15,459 nt of DNA from Candidatus Bathyarchaeota archaeon (lineage in GTDB: Archaea; Thermoproteota; Bathyarchaeia; TCS64), in the NCBI GenBank assembly GCA_026014515.1, contig JAOZIG010000340.1, positions 1 through 15,459 of the forward strand, given 5' to 3'. A program made the position numbers and the translations under genes. Positions 1-7,319 of this stretch are shown in pieces; position 1 is the stretch's first letter; each line of letters starts with the position of its first letter. Under the pieces are notes generated by a model. The model ran no database searches and was not told where the DNA came from. It worked only from the letters and a program-made list of their open reading frames with translations.

Positions 1-1
1 G

Positions 2-484
2 TACAAGCTATACTATGAAAGAGGAATCGTAGACACACCGGAGATCACTGATGCCAGACGCAAGATGGCGGTATTCCCAGAAGGCGCAACGCCCCTCGAC
101 AATCAGGCGGGAGGAGCCCCGGGAGTACTACTAGAAGAAAACGGTTTCGCTGTGGTTAGCCTTCCCGGTGTCCCCAGTGAACTCAAATGGATATTTGAAA
201 ACCAGCTAACACCAATACTCCGGAAAAGAGCCAAGGGACACTACTACGAGAAAATAATCCACCTGAACCTACGCGACGAGTCCACACTAGCACCACTTAT
301 CGACAAAGCCATGAAAACAGACCCAGGAGTCTACATCAAGTCCCTGGTGAAACCTTACGGGGAACCCGGCATCAGACTCTGGGTAAGCTGTCACGGTGAA
401 AACACAGAGGAAATCAAGACAAGAGTAGAGAAAATAGCCGAGTTACTCATCGAACTAACCCGTGATCAGGTTTACACAGTTTAA
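2..484 (+). CDS. CinA-family molybdopterin-binding-domain protein, 3' part
   Basis: The reading frame is open from base 2 to the TAA at 482-484, so the gene starts outside the window; 160 codons are visible. The segment RRKMAVFPEGATPL followed by NQAGGAPG and then LPGVPSEL is the hallmark end of the MoCF_biosynth (MoaB/MogA-like) domain of CinA proteins. The roughly 100 residues after it match the short alpha/beta C-terminal region of archaeal CinA-like proteins, which lack the nicotinamide-nucleotide amidase domain of bacterial CinA. Bacterial CinA hydrolyses ADP-ribose and deamidates NMN; the role of the archaeal short form is not settled, so no reaction is assigned. Codons mostly end in A or C, like the genes that follow. 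A gap of 51 bases separates it from hel308. The family call is firm, the function is open. Confidence 0.82.
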   Translation, partial: YKLYYERGIVDTPEITDARRKMAVFPEGATPLDNQAGGAPGVLLEENGFAVVSLPGVPSELKWIFENQLTPILRKRAKGHYYEKIIHLNLRDESTLAPLIDKAMKTDPGVYIKSLVKPYGEPGIRLWVSCHGENTEEIKTRVEKIAELLIELTRDQVYTV

Positions 485-535
485 CCCCAGAGCCTATATT
501 CTGGAATCACATCAAGCATTGTTGAGCTACCCCCA

Positions 536-2812
536 GTGAACCCACAAGAATTAGACATACCACAAGAAGTCAAAGACAAACTACAGAAACGCGGCATCGA
601 CTCACTATACCCACCACAAGAAGACGCCATCAATACAGGGGTACTCAAAGGAAAGAACCTGGTATTAGCCAGCCCTACAGCAAGCGGCAAGACACTGATA
701 GCCGAACTCTGTGCACTACGACACATCTTGGAACTAGGGGGAAAAGTCCTCTACCTGACACCACTCAGAGCCCTCACATGGGAGAAATACGAAGAGTTCC
801 AAGAATACCAAGACATACTCAAGCCCGATGGAAAAAAGATCAGGGTAGGCGTCAGCACCGGTGACATGGATAACAGTAGCCCATGGCTACAAGCATATGA
901 TATTGTTATTTGTACTAACGAGAAATGCGACAGCCTCCTCAGACACCGCAGCCCATGGATGACAGGCATCAGCCTCGTAATAGCCGACGAAGTACACCTA
1001 ATCGGCAGCGACAGAGGACCCACATTAGAAGTAAGTCTCGCAAGACTCAGACAGATGAAACCCGACATACAGGTACTCGCCCTGAGCGCCACCATCAGTA
1101 ACACAGATGAGATAGCAGAATGGCTCAAAGCCGAACAAGTCACCACAGAGTGGAGACCAGTCGAACTGAAGGAAGGCGTAGCATATGGTAGTAATGTAAC
1201 ATTTGTAGATGGTGAAGTTAGAGAAATCGAGATACAAAATAAAAACGATCCAATCAATTTGGCACTGCATGCGTTAGATAACGGAGGGCAATCTTTGATC
1301 TTTGTAGAAAGTCGGAGAAGGTCTCAAACTACAGCAAGATTAGCTGCTAATGCTTTAAAAAAGAAATTATCGATAAGAACCCAAACAGAATTACTTAGGA
1401 TCGCTTCAGAAATTAGCATTCATGGTGAAAAAACTAGACTTACAGACGAACTGGTATATTGTATTACTAATGGGGCGTCATTCCATCATGCAGGATTAAA
1501 TAGAGATCATAGAAAAATCATTGAAACGGCGTTTAAAGAGGGTTATATCAAAGTTCTATCTGCTACACCAACTCTTGCAGCTGGAGTTAATCTTCCTGCA
1601 CAGACAGTAGTAATTGGAAGTTACAAGAGATATGCTCCGGGATATGGTATGCAGAATATTCCTACTATAGATTATAAACAGATGAGTGGGAGAGCAGGAA
1701 GACCTCAATACGATAAAATAGGGTATGCATATCTTATTGCAAATAGCCAAGATGAACAAGATGATCTATTTAGAGATTATATAACTGCTAATCCTGAACG
1801 AATTAATAGTCAACTAGCCAAGGAATCTGCAATAAGGAGTCATACATTGGCAGCAATTGCCTCAGATTATACTCATACTGATGGAGGATTACTAGATTTT
1901 TTTGATTCTACATTTTATGGATACATATATTCTAAAGGAAATATCCAACTCATTGTCTCAAACATTTTACGTTATTTAAAACGAGAAGAGATGATCTATT
2001 ATGAAGGAGATAGAGTATTCGCTACCGATTTTGGTAAAAGAGTAAGCGAACTTTACATAGATCCAATAACTGCTGTGACAATAAGAGAAGGATTAACAAT
2101 AGCATCTGAAGAAGAAATTGATGTAACAGATTTTACTTGGCTTCATCTAATTTGCAAAACAGATGATATGAGACCAATATTACGCCCTAGACAAAAAGAT
2201 AGAGATTTGGTCTTAAACTATTATGAAGATCATCAATTTGAGATTACTTCGAAACTGGGAGAATATCATGATTATATTGAAGAAGACATCTTCTTAGGCG
2301 AAATAAAAACTGCAATGATTTTAGATAAATGGATTAACGAAGTTACAGAAAACGATCTACTAGAACGTTATAATGTTCTACCAGGCGATAGATATCTAGC
2401 AGTTACTAGTGCAGAATGGCTATTATATTCAGCTCATGAACTCGCAAAAATATTAGAATTAACAGAACCAAGAAGACATCTAAATGAACTTCGAGATAGA
2501 GTAAAACACGGAGTAGCAAAGAATCTATTGCCACTGGTCAGACTCAAAGGAATAGGTAGGGTCAGAGCTAAAGTACTCTACGACAGCGGATATACCACAC
2601 ACGCGAAACTCAAAAGAGCAAACCTAACCCAACTATCCAGCCTACCACTAATTGGACCAAGACTAGCAAAAACCATCAAAGAACAAGTAGGCGGGCTAGT
2701 AGAAGAAGCTGAATGGAAACGCTTGGACAAGATCGTCGCTGAACAGAGTAGCCTCACAAGCTTCATCGAGGAAGAACCCGAAGAAGATGAAGAGAACGAG
2801 GATTACATTTAA
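536..2812 (+). CDS. hel308: ATP-dependent DNA helicase Hel308
   Basis: Superfamily 2 helicase of 758 residues, typical for archaeal Hel308, a 3'-to-5' enzyme acting at stalled replication forks. All helicase motifs are present: Q-motif YPPQ (25-28), Walker A ASPTASGKT (45-53), DEVH (151-154), SAT (184-186), motif V SATPTLAAGVNLPA (342-355) and motif VI QMSGRAGRP (382-390). Winged-helix and ratchet regions follow, then a helix-hairpin-helix domain (about 664-720, KGIGRVRAK and LPLIGPRLAK) and an acidic tail. The GTG at 536 is chosen because the Q-motif then lies the expected short distance from the start; no strong ribosome site precedes it. The gene is a composition mosaic: codons for residues about 216-660 are AT-rich, the ends are not. 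The frame is intact, so the protein should be functional. Confidence 0.95.
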   Translation: MNPQELDIPQEVKDKLQKRGIDSLYPPQEDAINTGVLKGKNLVLASPTASGKTLIAELCALRHILELGGKVLYLTPLRALTWEKYEEFQEYQDILKPDGKKIRVGVSTGDMDNSSPWLQAYDIVICTNEKCDSLLRHRSPWMTGISLVIADEVHLIGSDRGPTLEVSLARLRQMKPDIQVLALSATISNTDEIAEWLKAEQVTTEWRPVELKEGVAYGSNVTFVDGEVREIEIQNKNDPINLALHALDNGGQSLIFVESRRRSQTTARLAANALKKKLSIRTQTELLRIASEISIHGEKTRLTDELVYCITNGASFHHAGLNRDHRKIIETAFKEGYIKVLSATPTLAAGVNLPAQTVVIGSYKRYAPGYGMQNIPTIDYKQMSGRAGRPQYDKIGYAYLIANSQDEQDDLFRDYITANPERINSQLAKESAIRSHTLAAIASDYTHTDGGLLDFFDSTFYGYIYSKGNIQLIVSNILRYLKREEMIYYEGDRVFATDFGKRVSELYIDPITAVTIREGLTIASEEEIDVTDFTWLHLICKTDDMRPILRPRQKDRDLVLNYYEDHQFEITSKLGEYHDYIEEDIFLGEIKTAMILDKWINEVTENDLLERYNVLPGDRYLAVTSAEWLLYSAHELAKILELTEPRRHLNELRDRVKHGVAKNLLPLVRLKGIGRVRAKVLYDSGYTTHAKLKRANLTQLSSLPLIGPRLAKTIKEQVGGLVEEAEWKRLDKIVAEQSSLTSFIEEEPEEDEENEDYI
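1181..2520 (+). other. AT-rich, differently coded middle segment of hel308
   Basis: Inside hel308 the codon style changes near 1181 and back near 2520. By direct count G+C is 34/60 in bases 961-1020, 14/60 in 1921-1980 and 29/60 in 2581-2640. The flanks favour codons ending in C or A such as GAC, ATC and CTA; the middle favours GAT, ATT, TTA and AAT. The borders fall near the end of the first RecA domain and just before the helix-hairpin-helix domain. Replacement of the middle by homologous recombination from a relative with a more AT-rich genome is one explanation; an assembly chimera is another. The edges are judged by eye and could be off by some tens of bases. Confidence 0.6.
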
Positions 2813-2837
2813 TAATTTCTGATAGTTAAATACAAGC

Positions 2838-3251
2838 ATGTTACTGGAAGAAACACCAGGCTACATACTCAGAATAAGCCACGACGACTGGGTCCAACAA
2901 ATATACGAACTTAAAAAATACTACAGCGGAATCATGCGCCGCTGGCGAATAGGCACACCAATACTCCTAGCCCGAAAAACAGAGCTAGGGGATAGCTTCC
3001 TAGGCTACGGCATCACAGACAAGGTAGAGATGTTATGGGAGATGAGCCCAGAAGAAGAACACTACTGCAAAGAGAACGGCTGGAAATGCGCCATCACCTT
3101 CAAACCACTCATCAAATTCGCTAACCCCCTACCCATCAAAGAAACATTCCTAGCCAGCGATAAACGCAAAGGAAGCTTCCTCCACGGAGCCATGCTCACA
3201 GAGGACCAAGTAGACACACTACTAGAACAAGCCGAAGAAATGCAGGAATAA
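2838..3251 (+). CDS. EVE/PUA-like (DUF365-type) small protein
   Basis: A 137-residue soluble protein with no signal peptide. The pattern RIGTPILLARK (37-47), then FLGYGITDKV (54-63), then GWKCAITFKPLIKF (81-94) and NPLPI is what I would expect of an EVE/PUA-like barrel of the DUF365 type, a fold that often binds modified bases or RNA. The identification rests on remembered pattern and not on a profile search, so it is tentative. The ATG lies 25 bases after hel308 and the next gene begins 32 bases after its stop, so the three genes are probably one transcript. Codon style matches the ends of hel308 and the next gene, not the AT-rich middle of hel308. Placement beside a fork helicase suggests, but does not show, a nucleic-acid role. 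Confidence 0.6.
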   Translation: MLLEETPGYILRISHDDWVQQIYELKKYYSGIMRRWRIGTPILLARKTELGDSFLGYGITDKVEMLWEMSPEEEHYCKENGWKCAITFKPLIKFANPLPIKETFLASDKRKGSFLHGAMLTEDQVDTLLEQAEEMQE

Positions 3252-3283
3252 CTACAAAAACCCCGAACCCACCAATAGCAAAC

Positions 3284-4708
3284 ATGGGCTACACAGCTGC
3301 AGCACTAAACAAGAACGGTGAAGACGCATCAGAGACAATCCTAGCAATGCTCAGAGCAGCCAGCCCAAACAGAAACCATCTTATCGGCGTCGCAGACCAC
3401 CGAGACACCGAGATAAACAAGACACCAGACTTCACATCAATAACAGGACCGGTTCTACTCGCTAAACGAAACATATTCCCAGAAAGATACCCTCCAGAGC
3501 CTCTCCACCAAGAAAACCACAGCCTAGCATTCAACGGAATACTCCTCGACACAGAAGAGGCAGACTCACTATCAGCGGCAAACACGTTACGGGGAGACCC
3601 ATCAAGGGGAATAGAGACACTGATATCCGAGAGAACAGGGGCTTACACGGTAATTGCGGTTACTAAGGATACCATCATAGCTGGACTGGACTACATCGGC
3701 ACAGTACCACTGTACTACGGAGAAAACAAGGAGACCAAGGCACTAGCCAGCAACAGTAAAACACTCTGGGCAATAGGAATAGAGCCCACGCCTGTAAAAC
3801 CGGGACAAATAATCAAGATAACAGAAATAGAGACAATTACTCAGCAGGTAAAGACACTGGAGAAAAAACAGGTTCGCCAGACTAGCGTAGAAACCCTCCA
3901 CCAGATAATGAATAAAACCACAAAAGAATACGCGGTCAAGACACCACGGGCAACAGTAGCATTCTCAGGGGGAATAGACAGCACACTAACCGCCCACTAC
4001 CTACAACAGAATAATGTAAGGCTTGAACTCATCTGGACAGGACTAGAGAACCAAGCAGAAGAAAACATCGCAAGAGAAGCAGCAGATTATCTAGGATTAA
4101 AAATACACACAGAAACCTACACAATCGAGGATATTGAAAAAACACTAGAAACCATCATTACAAGCATTGAGGAACCTGACCCAGTTAAAACAGGCATCGC
4201 GTACCCATTCCACTGGGCAGCATCAAAATCAAGTAGACTTGGATACACCACTATGTACAGTGGAAATGGTGCAGACGAACTTTTCGCAGGATACATGAAA
4301 TACCTAGACAAGTACCTGAGCGGCGGAGACCCCCAGGATGATATCTACAGGGATATCGCTAACAGCTACCTGCAGAACTTCCACCGAGACCATAAGACAT
4401 GCATAGACCAAGAAATCAGACTCCTTCTCCCATTCACACACCCCAGACTAGTAGAATACGGACTCACCATACCGTTAGACCAGAAACTACCAGATAACCG
4501 AGACGAGCCACGTAAAAAGATACTACGAGAACTAGCACTACAGCAAGGTATACCTGAAAAACTCGCTTTACGCCCCAAGAAAGCAGCCCAGTATAGCTCA
4601 GGAGTAAACAAAGCCTTGGTTAAGATAGCGAAAAAACATGGACTGAGCTTGAGAGAGTATACAACAGAAAAATACCTAGAAAATAAGAAGATGTTTAGCA
4701 GAGAGTGA
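3284..4708 (+). CDS. Asparagine-synthetase-like protein without the glutaminase cysteine
   Basis: A 474-residue protein with the two-domain layout of AsnB: an N-terminal Ntn/class II glutamine amidotransferase-like domain (about 1-185) and a synthetase domain with the PP-loop SGGIDS (228-233) and the second ATP-site motif SGNGADELFAGY (326-337). The end, with RKKILRELA and ALRPKKAAQ, is also typical. Class II amidotransferases need cysteine as residue 2 (usually MCGI), but this protein begins MGYTAAALNKNG, and no in-frame upstream codon supplies one. The glutaminase should be dead, as in beta-lactam synthetase, so the enzyme would use free ammonia or another amine, or make a different product. 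The intact ATP-site motifs argue for an active adenylating domain. The substrate is not known. Its last 14 bases overlap the end of the opposite-strand metK. Confidence 0.82.
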   Translation: MGYTAAALNKNGEDASETILAMLRAASPNRNHLIGVADHRDTEINKTPDFTSITGPVLLAKRNIFPERYPPEPLHQENHSLAFNGILLDTEEADSLSAANTLRGDPSRGIETLISERTGAYTVIAVTKDTIIAGLDYIGTVPLYYGENKETKALASNSKTLWAIGIEPTPVKPGQIIKITEIETITQQVKTLEKKQVRQTSVETLHQIMNKTTKEYAVKTPRATVAFSGGIDSTLTAHYLQQNNVRLELIWTGLENQAEENIAREAADYLGLKIHTETYTIEDIEKTLETIITSIEEPDPVKTGIAYPFHWAASKSSRLGYTTMYSGNGADELFAGYMKYLDKYLSGGDPQDDIYRDIANSYLQNFHRDHKTCIDQEIRLLLPFTHPRLVEYGLTIPLDQKLPDNRDEPRKKILRELALQQGIPEKLALRPKKAAQYSSGVNKALVKIAKKHGLSLREYTTEKYLENKKMFSRE

Positions 4709-5903
4709 TCTTGCCCATCGCCAAGTCGTTACAGAACTCGTGCAGATGATCAAACTCATCAGAGATAATCTCATCAATAGACACAGAGACCTCACTCAGG
4801 GCTACACCGTTCTCAGGCACTATCTGAGCAGAGACCACACTAGGCTCATTGATAGGCTTGCCTATCTGGCTCAGTAGCCAAACGTAGACCTCTTTTATGC
4901 CGCTAACGTCGTCCATTACACGGTTGGCGATCCTGTAACATAACGCATTGTAGATCTTTCCAACGTGGCTCACCGGATTTTTACCGGCTGCAGCTTCACT
5001 GCTCATTGGGCGATTCAATGGGATGACGCCGACTACGTTGTTTCCTCTTCCTACTTGTCCTGAGTCGCCTGCTTCTGCGCTGGTACCCATTACTGTGAGG
5101 TATAATCCGTCTATTCCTCTGCCTTTCACGTCAAGTGGGTTTAGATCTATGCTTACTTTATCAAACCCATACTTGGAGTCAACAAACTCGTTAATCGCAT
5201 CATAGATCTCATCCTGCTTCTTGAAATAATCAGCTTCTCCTTCAATGAACCTGTCCACCATAGCCATAGCTACTGTGATGTTCAACTGATCCTTCTTTCT
5301 TAGACCCATGAGCTTGATGTCCTCACCAGACTCTGGGAAACTCTTCTTAAACGCCTTTGAGTTAAGATGCTTCTCAAGATCAAGAATCATATTCTCTGTA
5401 GATGTAAAAGGAGCATAACCTACAGCCGCAGAAGTATCATTCGCCCCAAGATAATCCCCCTTACGATCAAATATATCAGCAAGCGCCATCGAACCAGGCT
5501 TAATCTCGCTCTGATAAACCACATGCTTCTCTGGCTCAATGAACCTCAGATTCTCTTTGAGCCAGTTTGATGCGCTCTTGGCTGCGATATCGTTTACTGG
5601 GATCTCTTCGTCACCCACCTTGAAAGTAGCTCTATCACCGAATACGAACTTCATGGGCTCGATTATTTTTCCACCCTTGAAACCTGGTATGGCTACTCCA
5701 GCTGCTAAGAGGCTCTTGTCGACGTTATGATGTAAGACTGTATCAAATTTCTTGATGTATTCCTTGGAGAGGTCGATGGATATCTGATTCATCACAGAGT
5801 CACAAATGGTATCTGGATGTCCAAGTCCCTTCCTTTCCACAATCTCAAGAGGCTGATCAGCGATAGCGATCCTGCCAAGCTCATTGATGAAGGTATTATT
5901 CAA
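4695..5903 (-). CDS. metK: S-adenosylmethionine synthetase, archaeal type
   Basis: Makes S-adenosylmethionine from methionine and ATP in the cytoplasm. The 402 residues match the archaeal MAT family (about 400), which is very distant from bacterial MetK. Landmarks are ERKGLGHPDTICDSV (23-37), HHNVDKSLLAAG (58-69), GTSAEAGDSGQVGRGNNVVG (273-292) and NRPMSSEAAAGKNPVSHVGK (297-316). The start is TTG: a stop lies three codons upstream, and a GGTGA ribosome site (5910-5914) sits six bases before it. A TATA-like element further upstream supports its own promoter. The 3' end overlaps the convergent asparagine-synthetase-like gene by 14 bases. The product could feed the Trm5-like methyltransferase in this window, though it serves the whole cell. 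Wobble-base choice alternates in patches along the gene. Confidence 0.96.
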   Translation of the reverse strand: MNNTFINELGRIAIADQPLEIVERKGLGHPDTICDSVMNQISIDLSKEYIKKFDTVLHHNVDKSLLAAGVAIPGFKGGKIIEPMKFVFGDRATFKVGDEEIPVNDIAAKSASNWLKENLRFIEPEKHVVYQSEIKPGSMALADIFDRKGDYLGANDTSAAVGYAPFTSTENMILDLEKHLNSKAFKKSFPESGEDIKLMGLRKKDQLNITVAMAMVDRFIEGEADYFKKQDEIYDAINEFVDSKYGFDKVSIDLNPLDVKGRGIDGLYLTVMGTSAEAGDSGQVGRGNNVVGVIPLNRPMSSEAAAGKNPVSHVGKIYNALCYRIANRVMDDVSGIKEVYVWLLSQIGKPINEPSVVSAQIVPENGVALSEVSVSIDEIISDEFDHLHEFCNDLAMGKITLC

Positions 5904-5909
5904 AATCTT

Positions 5910-5914
5910 TCACC
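5910..5914 (-). promoter_or_regulatory. Ribosome binding site of metK
   Basis: The minus strand reads GGTGA six bases before the TTG at 5903. It decides in favour of TTG over the in-frame ATT just upstream. The same GGTGA appears before the Ig-domain protein gene. Confidence 0.6.
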
Positions 5915-5953
5915 GGAAATCACTCTAATTTGTCTCAGTGAATAAGGTTAGTA

Positions 5954-5963
5954 GAATATAAAC
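5954..5963 (-). promoter_or_regulatory. TATA-like promoter element for metK
   Basis: The minus strand reads GTTTATATTC. With the usual archaeal spacing of about 26 bases, transcription would begin near 5932, giving a leader of roughly 29 bases that contains the GGTGA site. Confidence 0.5.
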
Positions 5964-6025
5964 TCATTCATAATTTTCATACCCTAAAAAGTAAGATAGG
6001 AATATTTCGCTAAACCTTACACGAA

Positions 6026-6052
6026 TCCATGAAAAAAACCCCGAATCATGGA
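6026..6052. repeat. Inverted repeat between the divergent metK and membrane-protein genes
   Basis: TCCATGA (6026-6032) and TCATGGA (6046-6052) are exact reverse complements separated by 13 bases. The site lies in the 196-base divergent spacer, just before an A/T-rich stretch (6053-6066) that could be the TATA region of the rightward gene. It could be a dimeric regulator's site, but seven-base arms can arise by chance. Confidence 0.3.
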
Positions 6053-6099
6053 AAATAATAAAATAAGAAGCGTGTACCATGTAATCCAGTGAAATAGAA

Positions 6100-6393
6100 T
6101 TGGATGACAAATCCCTAGGATACACAATAATGATCATCACCGCAGTATGCATGGTAGGATACTTCGTATGGCTAATCCCCGGACACTTTGGCATATTAGG
6201 CGCAGTCGACTATAGCATCTGGGCAATCAAGATACCAGTCATACTCGCAATGTACATGGTTCTCTTCATAGTACTATGGATTGGATACACCATGGCCACT
6301 ACTCCGCCACCTGTCCCACTTGACACTCCTCTAGACCTCGACACAGAGTTCGACTTCGATGAGGATGATGACGAGGAAGAGGAAGACGAGTAA
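6100..6393 (+). CDS. Small two-helix membrane protein with acidic tail
   Basis: A 97-residue protein that I do not recognise as a named family. Two hydrophobic helices (about 8-30 and 40-63) are followed by a short proline run (PPP, 69-71) and a tail made almost only of Asp, Glu, Leu and Phe (78-97). The start is TTG at 6100; a stop in frame at 6082-6084 and no ATG in between leave little choice, and no clear ribosome site is seen. A TATA-like AATAATAAAAT near 6055-6065 would give a nearly leaderless transcript. Codons end mainly in A or C, as in nearby true genes, and the hydrophobic pattern is coherent, so it is probably real. The acidic tail is probably cytoplasmic and could bind cations or a basic partner; that is only a guess. 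Confidence 0.7.
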   Translation: MDDKSLGYTIMIITAVCMVGYFVWLIPGHFGILGAVDYSIWAIKIPVILAMYMVLFIVLWIGYTMATTPPPVPLDTPLDLDTEFDFDEDDDEEEEDE

Positions 6394-6447
6394 CCCAATT
6401 TATATTATTAATCCACCGACATAGTGAGTTTAATAATAACGTCAAAA

Positions 6448-6485
6448 TTCTTTTATTAAAATCATGTTTTTGATACTTTCTAGTT
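6448..6485 (+). terminator. T-rich candidate terminator after the small membrane protein
   Basis: Two T-rich runs, TTCTTTTATT and then TTTTT with CTTTCT, lie 55-90 bases after the stop at 6393. Archaeal RNA polymerase often ends at such runs without a hairpin. The surrounding spacer is AT-rich, so the signal is weak. Confidence 0.3.
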
Positions 6486-6489
6486 AATG

Positions 6490-6506
6490 CTCTCAAGCTA
6501 TGAGAG
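6490..6506. repeat. Short hairpin CTCTCA/TGAGAG in the 6394-6620 spacer
   Basis: Arms CTCTCA (6490-6495) and TGAGAG (6501-6506) enclose a five-base loop. No T-run follows on either strand, so it is not a classic terminator. The rest of this 227-base spacer is AT-rich, with no open frame that looks coding. Confidence 0.3.
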
Positions 6507-6620
6507 TAACATACGAGCAAAAAACAATAAAAAAACATATTGATATTAACAAATATGATACAAAAAACAAAGCATAATTGAAACAGGCACTCCCGTAATG
6601 CATATGCTGGGGGAGAGACA

Positions 6621-7319
6621 GTGCGTACTATCAATGACATAGATCAACCGCTACTTTGGATAGTACCATTCGCAGCACTAACACTAACAACAATACTCAG
6701 CCTAGTCGACATAGCCCTCAATTTCCTCCCCCAGGGCTCTGGCTACTTCTTAATGCTCATAGCATGCGGATTCATATGCTCATCAGTAGCAGGTTTTCTA
6801 ACTGAACTCATCAAAGGACGAAACAAATACGTCTACGTAAGCATGAGCATCTCAGTCTTCATAGGCGCCATCAGCTTCCTCGTCATATACGGGTTCTTCA
6901 AAGCAAACATGCTTAGCGGACCCAGCATCGCATCAGTGAACCCAATTAGCGAGATAATCTCAAACATCACCCTCACGATACTACCCGGAGTATTCGTAGG
7001 CGCCATAGTAGGAGGCGGAGTAGGTTTTCTACCGGAAGAACCAGAATACAAAGAACCAGAAGCGATGTTAGAAAAACCAGTAGTAGCCCCAGATAAGATA
7101 GTAGGCTACGAGAAAGTCTGCAGGCGCTGTGGTACTCAGATGCCTTTTGATTCCTTGTTCTGCAGTCAATGTGGGGGCACTTTGAAGAAACGGAGATCAG
7201 AGACAATGAAATACTGCAGATATTGTGGTCACAGACTGCATTTCTTAGGCGAGTTCTGCCCAGACTGTGGAAAAGAGATAAACATAGTGGATAAACCCAA
7301 GGTCTTCATATCAGACTAA
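6621..7319 (+). CDS. Four-helix membrane protein with two C-terminal zinc ribbons
   Basis: A 232-residue integral membrane protein that I cannot assign to a named family. Hydrophobic segments lie at about 11-34, 41-62, 71-93 and 113-136. A linker rich in Glu, Pro and Lys leads to two four-cysteine modules: Cys167, 170, 181, 184 and Cys199, 202, 213, 216, each CxxC-x10-CxxC, a zinc-ribbon (rubredoxin-like knuckle) pattern. The start is GTG at 6621, after a purine-rich GGGGGAGAGACA at 6609-6620 that can serve as a ribosome site. The zinc ribbons should face the cytoplasm. Such membrane/zinc-ribbon proteins are common in archaea and mostly uncharacterised. The last four bases overlap the stop of the convergent Trm5-like gene. 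Confidence 0.82.
   Translation: MRTINDIDQPLLWIVPFAALTLTTILSLVDIALNFLPQGSGYFLMLIACGFICSSVAGFLTELIKGRNKYVYVSMSISVFIGAISFLVIYGFFKANMLSGPSIASVNPISEIISNITLTILPGVFVGAIVGGGVGFLPEEPEYKEPEAMLEKPVVAPDKIVGYEKVCRRCGTQMPFDSLFCSQCGGTLKKRRSETMKYCRYCGHRLHFLGEFCPDCGKEINIVDKPKVFISD

Noticed and set aside
751..1257. Long open frame on the minus strand inside hel308
   Set aside because: It lies opposite a clear helicase with all motifs, and its translation has no recognisable domain; it is a by-product of the A/C-rich coding strand.
2822..2835. GTTAAATA just before the EVE/PUA-like gene as a promoter
   Set aside because: It is only about 10 bases from the ATG, so transcription would begin inside the gene; read-through from hel308 is more likely.
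5964..6194. Minus-strand frame opposite the small membrane protein
   Set aside because: The plus-strand frame has a coherent hydrophobic pattern and codon style; the minus frame has neither.
6299..6640. Minus-strand frame of 113 codons across the spacer after the two-helix protein
   Set aside because: It crosses an AT-rich spacer and the reverse of the acidic tail, starts inside the next gene, and has no ribosome site or plausible domain.
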